Of a stretch of DNA of 36,212 nucleotides, positions 15,346 to 22,463 are shown piece by piece. The stretch lies in the NCBI GenBank assembly GCA_001462245.1, contig LIUG01000179.1, forward strand, positions 1-36,212. Reading direction: 5' to 3'. Below the pieces are notes generated by a model. It saw only the letters and a program-made list of their open reading frames with translations. It was not told where the DNA came from and did no database searches. Each line of letters begins with the position of its first letter. Position 1 is the first letter of the stretch. Source of the stretch: Candidatus Fibrimonas termitidis. Lineage in GTDB: Bacteria; Fibrobacterota; Fibrobacteria; Fibrobacterales; Fibrobacteraceae. The position numbers and the translations under genes were made by a program.

Positions 15346-16239
15346 ATGAGCGTTTTGGATGCAGTGGGTAATACTCCCGTAATAGAGTTGAAAAACATAA
15401 TAGCAGGAATAGACGGTGTTTCCCTGTTCGTCAAGCTGGAATACCTCAATCCAAGCGGCTCCGTCAAGGATAGGGCCGCTAAAGCCATGATACGTCGCGG
15501 CATATACAACGGGAAACTCACCAAAGATAAAATAATCCTTGATTCCACCAGCGGCAACACCGGCATCGCATATGCCATGTTCGGCGCAGCGCTTGGCTAC
15601 AAGGTAAAGCTGTTTATGCCCTCTAATGCTAGCGCAGAGCGCAAAAAACTCATACGGGCCTATGGTGCGGAAATTATCGAAACCGACCCGCTGGAAGGCT
15701 CGGATGGGGCATACCGCAAGGCAATAGAGCTGGCAGAGCAAGAACCCGATACTTATTTTTTCCCCAACCAGTACGATAATTTCGAGAATTTGCGTGTGCA
15801 CTACGATACTACCGGTGTTGAATTGTACAAACAATGCAAACCTACGCATTTTGTGGCCGGAACCGGAACCTCCGGAACTTTTATGGGCGTTTCCAAAAGG
15901 CTCAAATCCTTTGACGAAACCATACAAATTGTGCTTATGCAACCCGACTCGCCCTTTCACGGGCTGGAAGGGATGAAGCATATGGAAACAACCATAAAGC
16001 CGAAAATATATGACGAGAGCATAGCCGATGCACGGATTTCGGTCAAAACCGAAGATGCCTATAAAACTACCCGCAAACTAGCATCCGAAGAGGGATTATT
16101 TGTCGGCATAAGCTCCGGTGCAAACGTATATGCTGCGCTGGAACTCGCAAAAACTTTGCCCGAAGGTTCTCGGGTGGCTACCATACTTTGCGATAGCGGT
16201 TTCCGCTATTTATCCGAACCTTTATGGAGGGACTTGTGA
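15346..16239 (+). CDS. cysM: Cysteine synthase, CysM type (probably protein-thiocarboxylate dependent)
   Basis: PLP-dependent beta-replacement enzyme, 297 residues. The Schiff-base Lys41 lies in NPSGSVKDRAA, the substrate loop is STSGNTG (67-73), and the phosphate-binding loop is GTGTSGT (172-178). A GGAG site precedes the ATG. The stop overlaps the ATG of the JAMM gene, and a carrier/E1/rhodanese fusion follows, so the sulfur donor is probably a carrier-protein thiocarboxylate, as for Mycobacterium tuberculosis CysM with CysO, and not free sulfide. The O-acyl-serine substrate (O-acetyl- or O-phosphoserine) cannot be told from sequence reading alone. Confidence 0.92.
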   Translation: MSVLDAVGNTPVIELKNIIAGIDGVSLFVKLEYLNPSGSVKDRAAKAMIRRGIYNGKLTKDKIILDSTSGNTGIAYAMFGAALGYKVKLFMPSNASAERKKLIRAYGAEIIETDPLEGSDGAYRKAIELAEQEPDTYFFPNQYDNFENLRVHYDTTGVELYKQCKPTHFVAGTGTSGTFMGVSKRLKSFDETIQIVLMQPDSPFHGLEGMKHMETTIKPKIYDESIADARISVKTEDAYKTTRKLASEEGLFVGISSGANVYAALELAKTLPEGSRVATILCDSGFRYLSEPLWRDL

Positions 16240-16667
16240 TGTTATATTTACTGCCCGAATGCGAATCGGTTATACGGGATGAGGGTCAAAAAGCCTATCC
16301 CAATGAGTGTTGCGGCGTTTTGATGGGTTTGATTGAATCGGAAACCAAAATAGTTAAGCAAACTCAGGCTATCCATAATGCTCAAAAGGATAGCGAGCAA
16401 TACCACCGCTTTCTTATAACCCCGGAAGATATGCTTGCTGCCGAGCAAAGCGCAAGAAAACTGGGGCTAGACGTAATAGGTTTTTACCACTCGCACCCCG
16501 ACTGTCCGGCGGCTCCGTCTGATTATGATAGGGATCATGCGCTTCCTTTTTATTCATACATTATTGTATCTGTGGAAAAAGGCGTGGCAAAAGAGCTAAC
16601 CAGTTGGGAACTGGCGATAGACAGAAGCGTTTTTTTACCTGAGAAAATTTCAAAGGAGGTTCAATAA
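16239..16667 (+). CDS. mec: JAMM/Mov34 metallopeptidase, Mec-like
   Basis: A 142-residue zinc peptidase of the JAB1/MPN+ type. Catalytic Glu is in YPNECCGVLMG (E23) and the metal site is HSHP...S..D: H84, H86, S94 and D97, fitting HxH-x7-S-x2-D exactly. Start at 16239 was preferred over the track ATG at 16224 because GGAGGG precedes it and its ATG overlaps the cysM stop (TGATG). In mycobacteria Mec cleaves cysteine from the CysO-cysteine adduct. Here the same enzyme may also have to free the carrier from its fusion, since the next gene has an internal Gly-Gly. Its stop overlaps the next ATG (TAATG). Confidence 0.92.
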   Translation: MLYLLPECESVIRDEGQKAYPNECCGVLMGLIESETKIVKQTQAIHNAQKDSEQYHRFLITPEDMLAAEQSARKLGLDVIGFYHSHPDCPAAPSDYDRDHALPFYSYIIVSVEKGVAKELTSWELAIDRSVFLPEKISKEVQ

Positions 16668-18085
16668 TGATAAAGGTACTCATCCCTTACGCACTCAGAG
16701 CGTTCACCGAACGCAACGCCGAGGCAGAGGTTAATGGCAGCACGGCAGGCGAGGCTATCCAAGCCCTCGCAGACACTTACCCTGCGATAAAAGCACATCT
16801 ATTCGCAGAAGATGGGCAGTTGCGCGGGTTTATAAACGTGTTTGCAGGCGGCGTTAATGTGGACAAGCAACAAGGTTTGGACACTCCCATTGCAGATGGC
16901 GGTGAACTGATGATAATCCCGGCAATAGCCGGAGGTTCCGACGCTCCCGAGCTTACAAATGAGGAAATTGCCCGATATAGCCGCCACTTGTTATTGCCGG
17001 AAATTGGCGTTGAAGGGCAAAAAAAACTGAAAGCGGCTAAGGTTCTTATAATAGGCACGGGCGGGCTTGGCGCACCGCTCGCTCTTTATCTCTCTGCGGC
17101 GGGTGTGGGAACCATTGGGTTGGTGGATTTTGATGTTGTTGACGCATCAAATTTGCAGAGGCAAATAATTCACAGCACTCGTGATGTGGATAGGCCAAAG
17201 GTTGCATCGGCAAGGGACAGAATGAGGGGCATTAACCCGCTTGTGAATGTTGTTATGCACAACGCCATGCTTACAAGCGAAAACGCTTTGGACATAATCG
17301 CCGAATACGATATAGTAGCAGACGGAACCGATAATTTCCAAACACGCTACTTGGTAAACGATGCGTGCGTATTTTTGGGCAAACCCAATGTCTATGGCTC
17401 GGTGTTCCAATTTGAAGGTCAAGCAAGCGTCTTTGGCGCAAAGGATGGTCCTTGTTATCGCTGCCTTTATCCGTCTCCGCCGCCGCCCGGTCTTGTGCCT
17501 TCGTGCGCAGAGGGTGGGGTGATGGGTGTTTTGCCGGGCATTATCGGAACCATACAAGCTGCCGAGGTGATCAAGATGATAGTGGGCAATGCGAAACCCT
17601 TGGTTGGGCGGTTGTTGCATTTTGACGCATGGCGCATGTCTTTCCGAGAGCTTAAACTGGATAAAGAACCGAACTGCCCTGTGTGCGGAGCAAACCCGAC
17701 AATACGTGAACTTATAGATTACGAGCAATTCTGCGGACTTAAAAAGAACAAAGAAGAAGAACCGATAGAAACAATTACCGCCGTTGATTTGAAACAACGT
17801 TTGGATAGCGGCGAGCGTATTCAATTCATAGATATTCGTGAGCCGCACGAGCGTGCTATTGTGAAATTCCCAAATGCTTTAGTAATGCCGCTGGGTCAGA
17901 TATCCAGGCGCATGGAAGAGCTGGATCCTTCCGCTGTTGCGGTATTTTTGTGCAAGATAGGCCAACGCAGCATTCTTGGGATCAAGGCCTTGCGTGAGGC
18001 CGGGTATAAAGGCAAAATGCTGAATTTGCAAGACGGTCTGAACGCCTGGGCAAGAGACGTCGACCGTAGTATGCCGATATATTAG
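16667..18085 (+). CDS. Fused sulfur-carrier (CysO/MoaD-like), E1-like adenylyltransferase and rhodanese protein
   Basis: A 472-residue three-part protein. Residues 1-90 are a ubiquitin-like sulfur carrier ending IIPAIAGG, very like the CysO C-terminus, but continuing with SDAPELTN. Residues about 95-355 are a MoeB/ThiF-type E1: nucleotide loop GTGGLGAP (130-137), VDFDVVDASNLQRQ, CPxC zinc pairs C263/C266 and C337/C340, and conserved C280 in PSCAEGG. Residues about 370-472 are a rhodanese domain with active-site Cys429 in FLCKIGQRS. The E1 would adenylate the Gly-Gly end and the rhodanese deliver sulfur, giving the thiocarboxylate used by CysM, provided the carrier is released after Gly90. AAGGAGG precedes the ATG. 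Mycobacteria have the same functions as separate CysO and MoeZ. Confidence 0.93.
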   Translation: MIKVLIPYALRAFTERNAEAEVNGSTAGEAIQALADTYPAIKAHLFAEDGQLRGFINVFAGGVNVDKQQGLDTPIADGGELMIIPAIAGGSDAPELTNEEIARYSRHLLLPEIGVEGQKKLKAAKVLIIGTGGLGAPLALYLSAAGVGTIGLVDFDVVDASNLQRQIIHSTRDVDRPKVASARDRMRGINPLVNVVMHNAMLTSENALDIIAEYDIVADGTDNFQTRYLVNDACVFLGKPNVYGSVFQFEGQASVFGAKDGPCYRCLYPSPPPPGLVPSCAEGGVMGVLPGIIGTIQAAEVIKMIVGNAKPLVGRLLHFDAWRMSFRELKLDKEPNCPVCGANPTIRELIDYEQFCGLKKNKEEEPIETITAVDLKQRLDSGERIQFIDIREPHERAIVKFPNALVMPLGQISRRMEELDPSAVAVFLCKIGQRSILGIKALREAGYKGKMLNLQDGLNAWARDVDRSMPIY

Positions 18086-18093
18086 AAAAATAA

Positions 18094-18109
18094 ATTGACA
18101 AATGTCAAT
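18094..18109 (+). repeat. 16-bp palindrome between convergent genes
   Basis: ATTGACA-AA-TGTCAAT has perfect 7-bp arms with a two-base centre. It spans the 19-base gap between the fusion gene and sufC and includes the sufC stop codon. A two-base loop is too tight for a normal terminator, so it may be a protein-binding site or chance. Confidence 0.4.
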
Positions 18110-18848
18110 GATATCCCTTTTCCTCCAGTTCCAAAGCTAACTCAGAGCCTCCGCTTCTGGCTATTCTGCCGTCCATCAAAACATGCACAAATTGGGGTTT
18201 TGCGTAGTCCAGGAGGCGTTGGTAGTGCGTAATTAGAACTACTGAACGCTCCGGATTCATCAAATTATTTATTCCGTTAGCCACAATCCTAAGGGCGTCA
18301 ATATCAAGCCCGGAGTCCGTTTCGTCTAAAAATGCCAATGCGGGTTCCAGCATTGCCATTTGCAAAATTTCATTTCTTTTCTTTTCGCCGCCGCTAAACC
18401 CTTCGTTCAAGCCTCGTTCCTTGTAGCGGCTGTCCATTTCCAAGAGCTGCATGGCTTTTTCCATTTTTTCCTTAAATTCATTTTCACCGAGTCTCGGCAA
18501 ATTAAGAGCTTTGTGCTTTGCATCTATGGCCACCCGCAAAAATTCCTCGTTGCCCAGGCCCGCAATTTCCAATGGATATTGAAAACCTATAAAAAAGCCG
18601 AGATTTGCTCTATCCGCCACCGAAAGCTCAAGAAAATTTTTTCCCAGAAACTCTACGCTGCCTTCTGTGACTTTGTAGTCGGGGTGCCCGGCTATAACCT
18701 TGGAGAGCGTGCTTTTGCCTGCGCCGTTTGGCCCCATAATGGCATGAATTTCCCCTTTGCCAACCGATAAGTTTAAACCTTTGAGGATCTCTGTGCCGTC
18801 TGCTAAAGAGGCGCGCAAGTCTTTTATTTGAAGCATTGGAAGGGTCAT
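18105..18848 (-). CDS. sufC: Fe-S cluster assembly ATPase SufC
   Basis: Cytoplasmic ABC-type ATPase that works with SufB and SufD in Fe-S cluster assembly. The 247-residue protein shows Walker A GPNGAGKST, the SufC-specific Q-loop region GFFIGFQYPLEIAGL, the signature GFSGGEKKRNEILQMAM, Walker B ALAFLDETDSGLD and H-loop LITHYQRLL. It starts at ATG 18848, which overlaps the stop of the preceding gene (ATGA) and has GGCGGA upstream. SufB and SufD are not adjacent, which is unusual, since sufBCD normally cluster. Confidence 0.95.
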   Translation of the reverse strand: MTLPMLQIKDLRASLADGTEILKGLNLSVGKGEIHAIMGPNGAGKSTLSKVIAGHPDYKVTEGSVEFLGKNFLELSVADRANLGFFIGFQYPLEIAGLGNEEFLRVAIDAKHKALNLPRLGENEFKEKMEKAMQLLEMDSRYKERGLNEGFSGGEKKRNEILQMAMLEPALAFLDETDSGLDIDALRIVANGINNLMNPERSVVLITHYQRLLDYAKPQFVHVLMDGRIARSGGSELALELEEKGYH

Positions 18849-20101
18849 TTTAAATTTCCGCCTATTCTCTTTTTAAAAAGATTAAAATCAATTAAATTCC
18901 ACACAAAAACTCCGCAAGAAAGAAACAAACCTGAAATGAACATAATAAAAATAAAAATATTTGAATCCTGATAATTCAAATAAAAATTATACAAAGCGAA
19001 CAGCGCAAAAGGGGGAAAAGCCAGAACTCCCGCCGTGATTTTATTTTCGTTTATGGACCTGTACCTTTTTTTGCGAAATAGTTTATACTCTTCCAGTATA
19101 AAGGGAGGCTGTTCAATTTCCTGTTTAATATCGGAATTTTCGGTTGCCTGATTGTTCGCTATGCTTACTTTGGCATAAACACTGTTATAATATTCGGAGA
19201 TATTTCGTCTGTATTCCTTATAAGCTTCTATCGCTTCTTCGTATAAATTTCGTTCCGAATTTACTGCAATTTTATCCCTAACTAATATTATAAAAAAAAC
19301 TGCCGCGATTATTAAAGGCACTGTTAAATGCACTGATAAAATTACGGATATTGCGATTATAATTGCAGATAAAACCGGTCTAAAAATACCTTTTAGCGTG
19401 GAACCTATAGGCTCTTTTGGTTTAAGACCTGCCGTTCTTCTATTTACAAGCATCTCCTTTTTATTCCGTATAAAATCCGAGAGAATAATTGATTTTCCGA
19501 AAATTTCATAATGCTCATCGATTTTATCGACAAAAGAATCTATGAAATACTCATACTCCGCTCTATTTTTCGCATTTTTTTCCTCTTTATTCCACCAGTC
19601 AATCAATTTATTTATCAAACCATTGTTATTTTTCGCAAGATTATTAAACAAATTTGTCGCTAACTGAGTTGCCAATATGGCCGGTTCAATGGTGGCTGCT
19701 GCTATATCCACTATTGATTTTGCAAGCAGAGCGCATCCCTCTTTGAGATATTCCCTGCCTTTTTCCGAATTCCTATCTCCTTCGTAATGCAATCTCGCTT
19801 CCATAAAAAAGGCCATATTTGTCATCATTATAGATGCTCTTTGCCGAATTTCTTTTTTTTCATTTTCGTTTTCGGCAAATTGGATAGCTTTATTTAATTG
19901 TTCAATCATCATGCCAAAAGGATTTTCAAGCATTTTCGGGGAATTCAATATGCCTATCACCTTTATTTGCGCTTTGATCGAATATGTTAAGGCACACTCT
20001 GCCTCCTCTGCTTCTTGGATTTTCACCAAGATTTTTTCCAAATCCGTTAGATCCTGAATTTTAACAAGCTCTTGACTATAATTTGTCACGGTTGTATCCA
20101 T
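18845..20101 (-). CDS. Four-TM membrane protein with helical N-terminal region, unknown
   Basis: A 418-residue protein of no recognised family. The first 230 residues are mostly charged, probably helical (KIQEAEEAECALTYSIKAQ, EKGREYLKEGCALLAKSI). Two hydrophobic segments lie at about 245-285 (LSAIIIAISVILSVHL, VPLIIAAVFFIILV), a charged loop with YEEAIEAYKEYRRNISEYYN follows, and two more hydrophobic segments are near 360-410. The DNA is AT-rich. The stop overlaps the sufC ATG, so the two are probably cotranscribed. There is no ribosome site; TTAC-TATATT ends eight bases before the ATG, suggesting a leaderless mRNA. Confidence 0.7.
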   Translation of the reverse strand: MDTTVTNYSQELVKIQDLTDLEKILVKIQEAEEAECALTYSIKAQIKVIGILNSPKMLENPFGMMIEQLNKAIQFAENENEKKEIRQRASIMMTNMAFFMEARLHYEGDRNSEKGREYLKEGCALLAKSIVDIAAATIEPAILATQLATNLFNNLAKNNNGLINKLIDWWNKEEKNAKNRAEYEYFIDSFVDKIDEHYEIFGKSIILSDFIRNKKEMLVNRRTAGLKPKEPIGSTLKGIFRPVLSAIIIAISVILSVHLTVPLIIAAVFFIILVRDKIAVNSERNLYEEAIEAYKEYRRNISEYYNSVYAKVSIANNQATENSDIKQEIEQPPFILEEYKLFRKKRYRSINENKITAGVLAFPPFALFALYNFYLNYQDSNIFIFIMFISGLFLSCGVFVWNLIDFNLFKKRIGGNLK

Positions 20102-20109
20102 GGTTTTAG

Positions 20110-20119
20110 AATATAGTAA
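20110..20119 (-). promoter_or_regulatory. Leaderless-type extended -10 promoter of the 418-aa gene
   Basis: On the minus strand TTACTATATT ends at 20110, eight bases before the ATG at 20101. The expected transcription start is about two bases before the ATG. The identical 10-mer precedes nuoD at the same spacing. Confidence 0.55.
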
Positions 20120-20159
20120 GTGGATTAAACGCTTATGTTTTTTCTACCTTAGCACCCAA

Positions 20160-20564
20160 ATGGATTTTGCCCATATATTAAAGCACGAAACCTGCGCAAA
20201 ATGCAAAAATTGCTGCATATTCAAAAAAGAGTCCCTTGTCTATGTTCCAAAAGGGATAGAGGTAAAAGAACAAAGCGATGGAATGTTTGCATGCGTTTAT
20301 CGCTGTGAAAATGCGGGTTGCACTCTGGGGAAAGATAAACCTACGGAATGCGCAGCTTGGCCCTTTAGCGTTTCCAAACGAGGCAAAGAGCTGCTTTTGG
20401 TTTTGGAACACAGTTGCCCGGAATTGAATAAAGAGGAAAAAACGGAAAGGGTAAAAAAATTCGCCTTGGAAATTATTGCGCCGGCATTGCTGGAATATTC
20501 AAAGCGAAATTCGGATACGCTCAGGGAATATGATGAAAAAAATGAGGTGATTGCGGTTTTTTAG
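20160..20564 (+). CDS. YkgJ-family Cys-cluster (zinc or iron) protein
   Basis: A 134-residue protein with the CxxCxxCC signature of the YkgJ family: C12, C15, C18 and C19 in TCAKCKNCC, followed by C45, C49, C54 (CTLGKDKPTECAAWPF), C64 and C86 (HSCPEL). The cluster probably binds a metal; the biological role of the family is not established. The ATG at 20160 was chosen because MDFAHILKHETCAKC is a normal family start; the track start at 20100 overlaps the start codon of the divergent gene and adds 20 unlikely residues. No ribosome site is obvious. Confidence 0.85.
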   Translation: MDFAHILKHETCAKCKNCCIFKKESLVYVPKGIEVKEQSDGMFACVYRCENAGCTLGKDKPTECAAWPFSVSKRGKELLLVLEHSCPELNKEEKTERVKKFALEIIAPALLEYSKRNSDTLREYDEKNEVIAVF

Positions 20565-20596
20565 GGCAAAAATTGAAAAAATTTTGAAAAAAAAAC

Positions 20597-20625
20597 TTGC
20601 CAAACTGCAAAAATTTTTCTATATT
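20597..20625 (+). promoter_or_regulatory. Promoter of the first chemoreceptor gene
   Basis: TTGCCA (20597-20602), a 17-base spacer beginning AACTGCAAAAATTTTTC, and TATATT (20620-20625), 35 bases before the ATG. The spacer matches those of other promoters in the window. Confidence 0.82.
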
Positions 20626-20660
20626 TTGCGCAAATTTTCCTTTAACCAGAGAGGTAAATC

Positions 20661-22394
20661 ATGAAAAACATTAAAATAGGCACCAAACTAATAGCCTCCT
20701 ACCTAGCAATCACCATTATAGCAATATGCGCTTGCGTATATTTGCTGCTAAAAATGTCGCAAATTAACGATGGCACTACGCAGCTTTACGAAAAAGCCGT
20801 GCAACCATTGGAAAATATGGCTACTGTGGCTAGAGAGGTGCAAATGCTTCGCATAACCATCTATCAAGCTATATTGTCTGAATCCAAAGAAGAGTTGCGT
20901 AAAATTGCGAGAACTAATGATTCTCTTCGGGCCGAAGTGACCAAGATTTATGATATAGAAACCAAGAGATTAATTAAGCAGAAAAATAAGGACATTATGG
21001 CAGGAGCCAAAAAAGCTTTAGAGGACTACGGAAATGCATATCCTAAATTCATCACCAGTTTAGAAAATGGCGCTGAGCGTAAAATCCCCCGGGATTTATA
21101 CGAAATCGCTAATAAATTGGCACAATATAATAGGGAGCTTGTTCTCTCTAAAGGCGAGGTATCGGAGGAAATAAACTCAAATTCCGACAAGACATACAAT
21201 TTTGCAATGCAAATGAGCATAGCGGTATTATCTGTTATGATTATTCTTTCGATTATCATAGGCCTATACATGACATTCTCCATAACAAAACCTTTAGGCA
21301 ATGTTGTAGAAGTCATGAAAAAGGGCGAGGAAGGCGATATGCGTGCTCGCTCAGGTATCAATCAAGAAGATGAAATTGGAAAGGTAGCGCGTGCAGTTGA
21401 TAATTTCTTTGAAAAAATACAGCGTATTCTCAGGACTTTGCACGAAAATTCAGATTCTTTGGCCGGAGCTTCCGAAGAACTCTCTTCCGTGAGCAGAATG
21501 TTAGCGGCCGGCTCAGAGGAGACCGTTAACCAGAGCAACAATGTAGCCAGCACCGCCGAAGAAATGGCTGTGAACATAAATGCAATGGCAAGTTCCGCAG
21601 AAGAGGCAAGCGTAAACGCAAACGAAGTTGCGGGTGCCGCCGAGGAACTCAGCACCAATATGAACACCATCGCCAGCGCAGTAGAAGAGATGAGCGCAAG
21701 CATAAACCAAATTGCGGGCAATACCGGCGAAGTGCGCAAGGTTGCAACAGATGCAACAACCAAGGCATCGGCAGCTACAAACGCTATGAGCAAACTCGGC
21801 GCAGCCGCCAAAGAGATAGGCCAAGTGACCGATGTAATAAAGAAAATAGCGGACAAAACCAATCTTTTGGCACTAAACGCAACTATTGAGGCGGCATCTG
21901 CAGGTGAGGCCGGCAAAGGCTTTGCCGTTGTTGCGGGTGAGATCAAGGAACTTGCGAACCAGAGCGCCCAAAGCGCAGACGACATAGCTCACCGCATAGA
22001 GGGCATTCAAACCGGCACCAACGATGCGGTTAAGGTAATCCACGATGTTTCGGACATAATAGAGAAAATTAACGTGTCTGTTGTGGCCATAGCGGGTCAT
22101 GTTGACCAGCAAACCAAGGCGAGCAACGAGATTGCGAGCAATGTTGCTCAGGCAAATACCGGAACAAAGCGCATAGCCGGTGCCATAGGCGAGGTGGCAA
22201 AAGGTTCCAACGATGCTAGTCGCAATGCAGGCGAAGCCGCAAAAGGCGCAAACAATGTAAGCAGCAATACCGTTGGCATGAGCAAGGTTGCCAAGGAGAG
22301 TGCGCAGGGCGCAAGTCAAGTTAGCGTAGCTGCCGCCGATTTGTCAAGGGTTGCCGGTGAGTTGAAGCAAGTGGTTGATCAATTTAAAGTGTAA
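20661..22394 (+). CDS. Methyl-accepting chemotaxis protein (first of a tandem pair)
   Basis: A 577-residue chemoreceptor. TM1 is about residues 9-30, a periplasmic sensor of about 150 residues with four-helix-bundle character follows, TM2 is about 184-206 (AVLSVMIILSIIIGLYM), then a HAMP domain with the SITKPLGNVVEVMKKGEEGD pattern to about 260, and the signalling coiled coil. The conserved hairpin reads KTNLLALNATIEAASAGEAGKGFAVVAGEIKELA. There is no C-terminal CheR-binding pentapeptide. The ligand is unknown. It has its own promoter and an AGAGAGG ribosome site. The next gene is a paralogue of exactly the same length with a nearly identical cytoplasmic half. No other che genes lie nearby. 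Confidence 0.94.
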   Translation: MKNIKIGTKLIASYLAITIIAICACVYLLLKMSQINDGTTQLYEKAVQPLENMATVAREVQMLRITIYQAILSESKEELRKIARTNDSLRAEVTKIYDIETKRLIKQKNKDIMAGAKKALEDYGNAYPKFITSLENGAERKIPRDLYEIANKLAQYNRELVLSKGEVSEEINSNSDKTYNFAMQMSIAVLSVMIILSIIIGLYMTFSITKPLGNVVEVMKKGEEGDMRARSGINQEDEIGKVARAVDNFFEKIQRILRTLHENSDSLAGASEELSSVSRMLAAGSEETVNQSNNVASTAEEMAVNINAMASSAEEASVNANEVAGAAEELSTNMNTIASAVEEMSASINQIAGNTGEVRKVATDATTKASAATNAMSKLGAAAKEIGQVTDVIKKIADKTNLLALNATIEAASAGEAGKGFAVVAGEIKELANQSAQSADDIAHRIEGIQTGTNDAVKVIHDVSDIIEKINVSVVAIAGHVDQQTKASNEIASNVAQANTGTKRIAGAIGEVAKGSNDASRNAGEAAKGANNVSSNTVGMSKVAKESAQGASQVSVAAADLSRVAGELKQVVDQFKV

Positions 22395-22401
22395 AAAAGA
22401 G

Positions 22402-22430
22402 TTGACAAACGGCAAAAATTATTCTATTTT
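22402..22430 (+). promoter_or_regulatory. Promoter of the second chemoreceptor gene
   Basis: TTGACA (22402-22407), a 17-base spacer AACGGCAAAAATTATTC and TATTTT (22425-22430). It starts eight bases after the stop of the first chemoreceptor, so the pair is likely expressed separately. Confidence 0.8.
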
Positions 22431-22463
22431 TACGTGTGTTATAAAAATTAGGAGAAGAAAGCG

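Noticed and set aside
16667-18085. Annotation as molybdopterin-synthase adenylyltransferase MoeB
   Set aside because: The fused carrier ends like CysO, the neighbours are cysteine synthase and a Mec-like JAMM peptidase, and no molybdopterin gene is nearby; a cysteine role is better supported.
18094-18109. Palindrome as an intrinsic terminator for the convergent genes
   Set aside because: The centre is only two bases and there is no T-run on either side; listed only as a palindrome.
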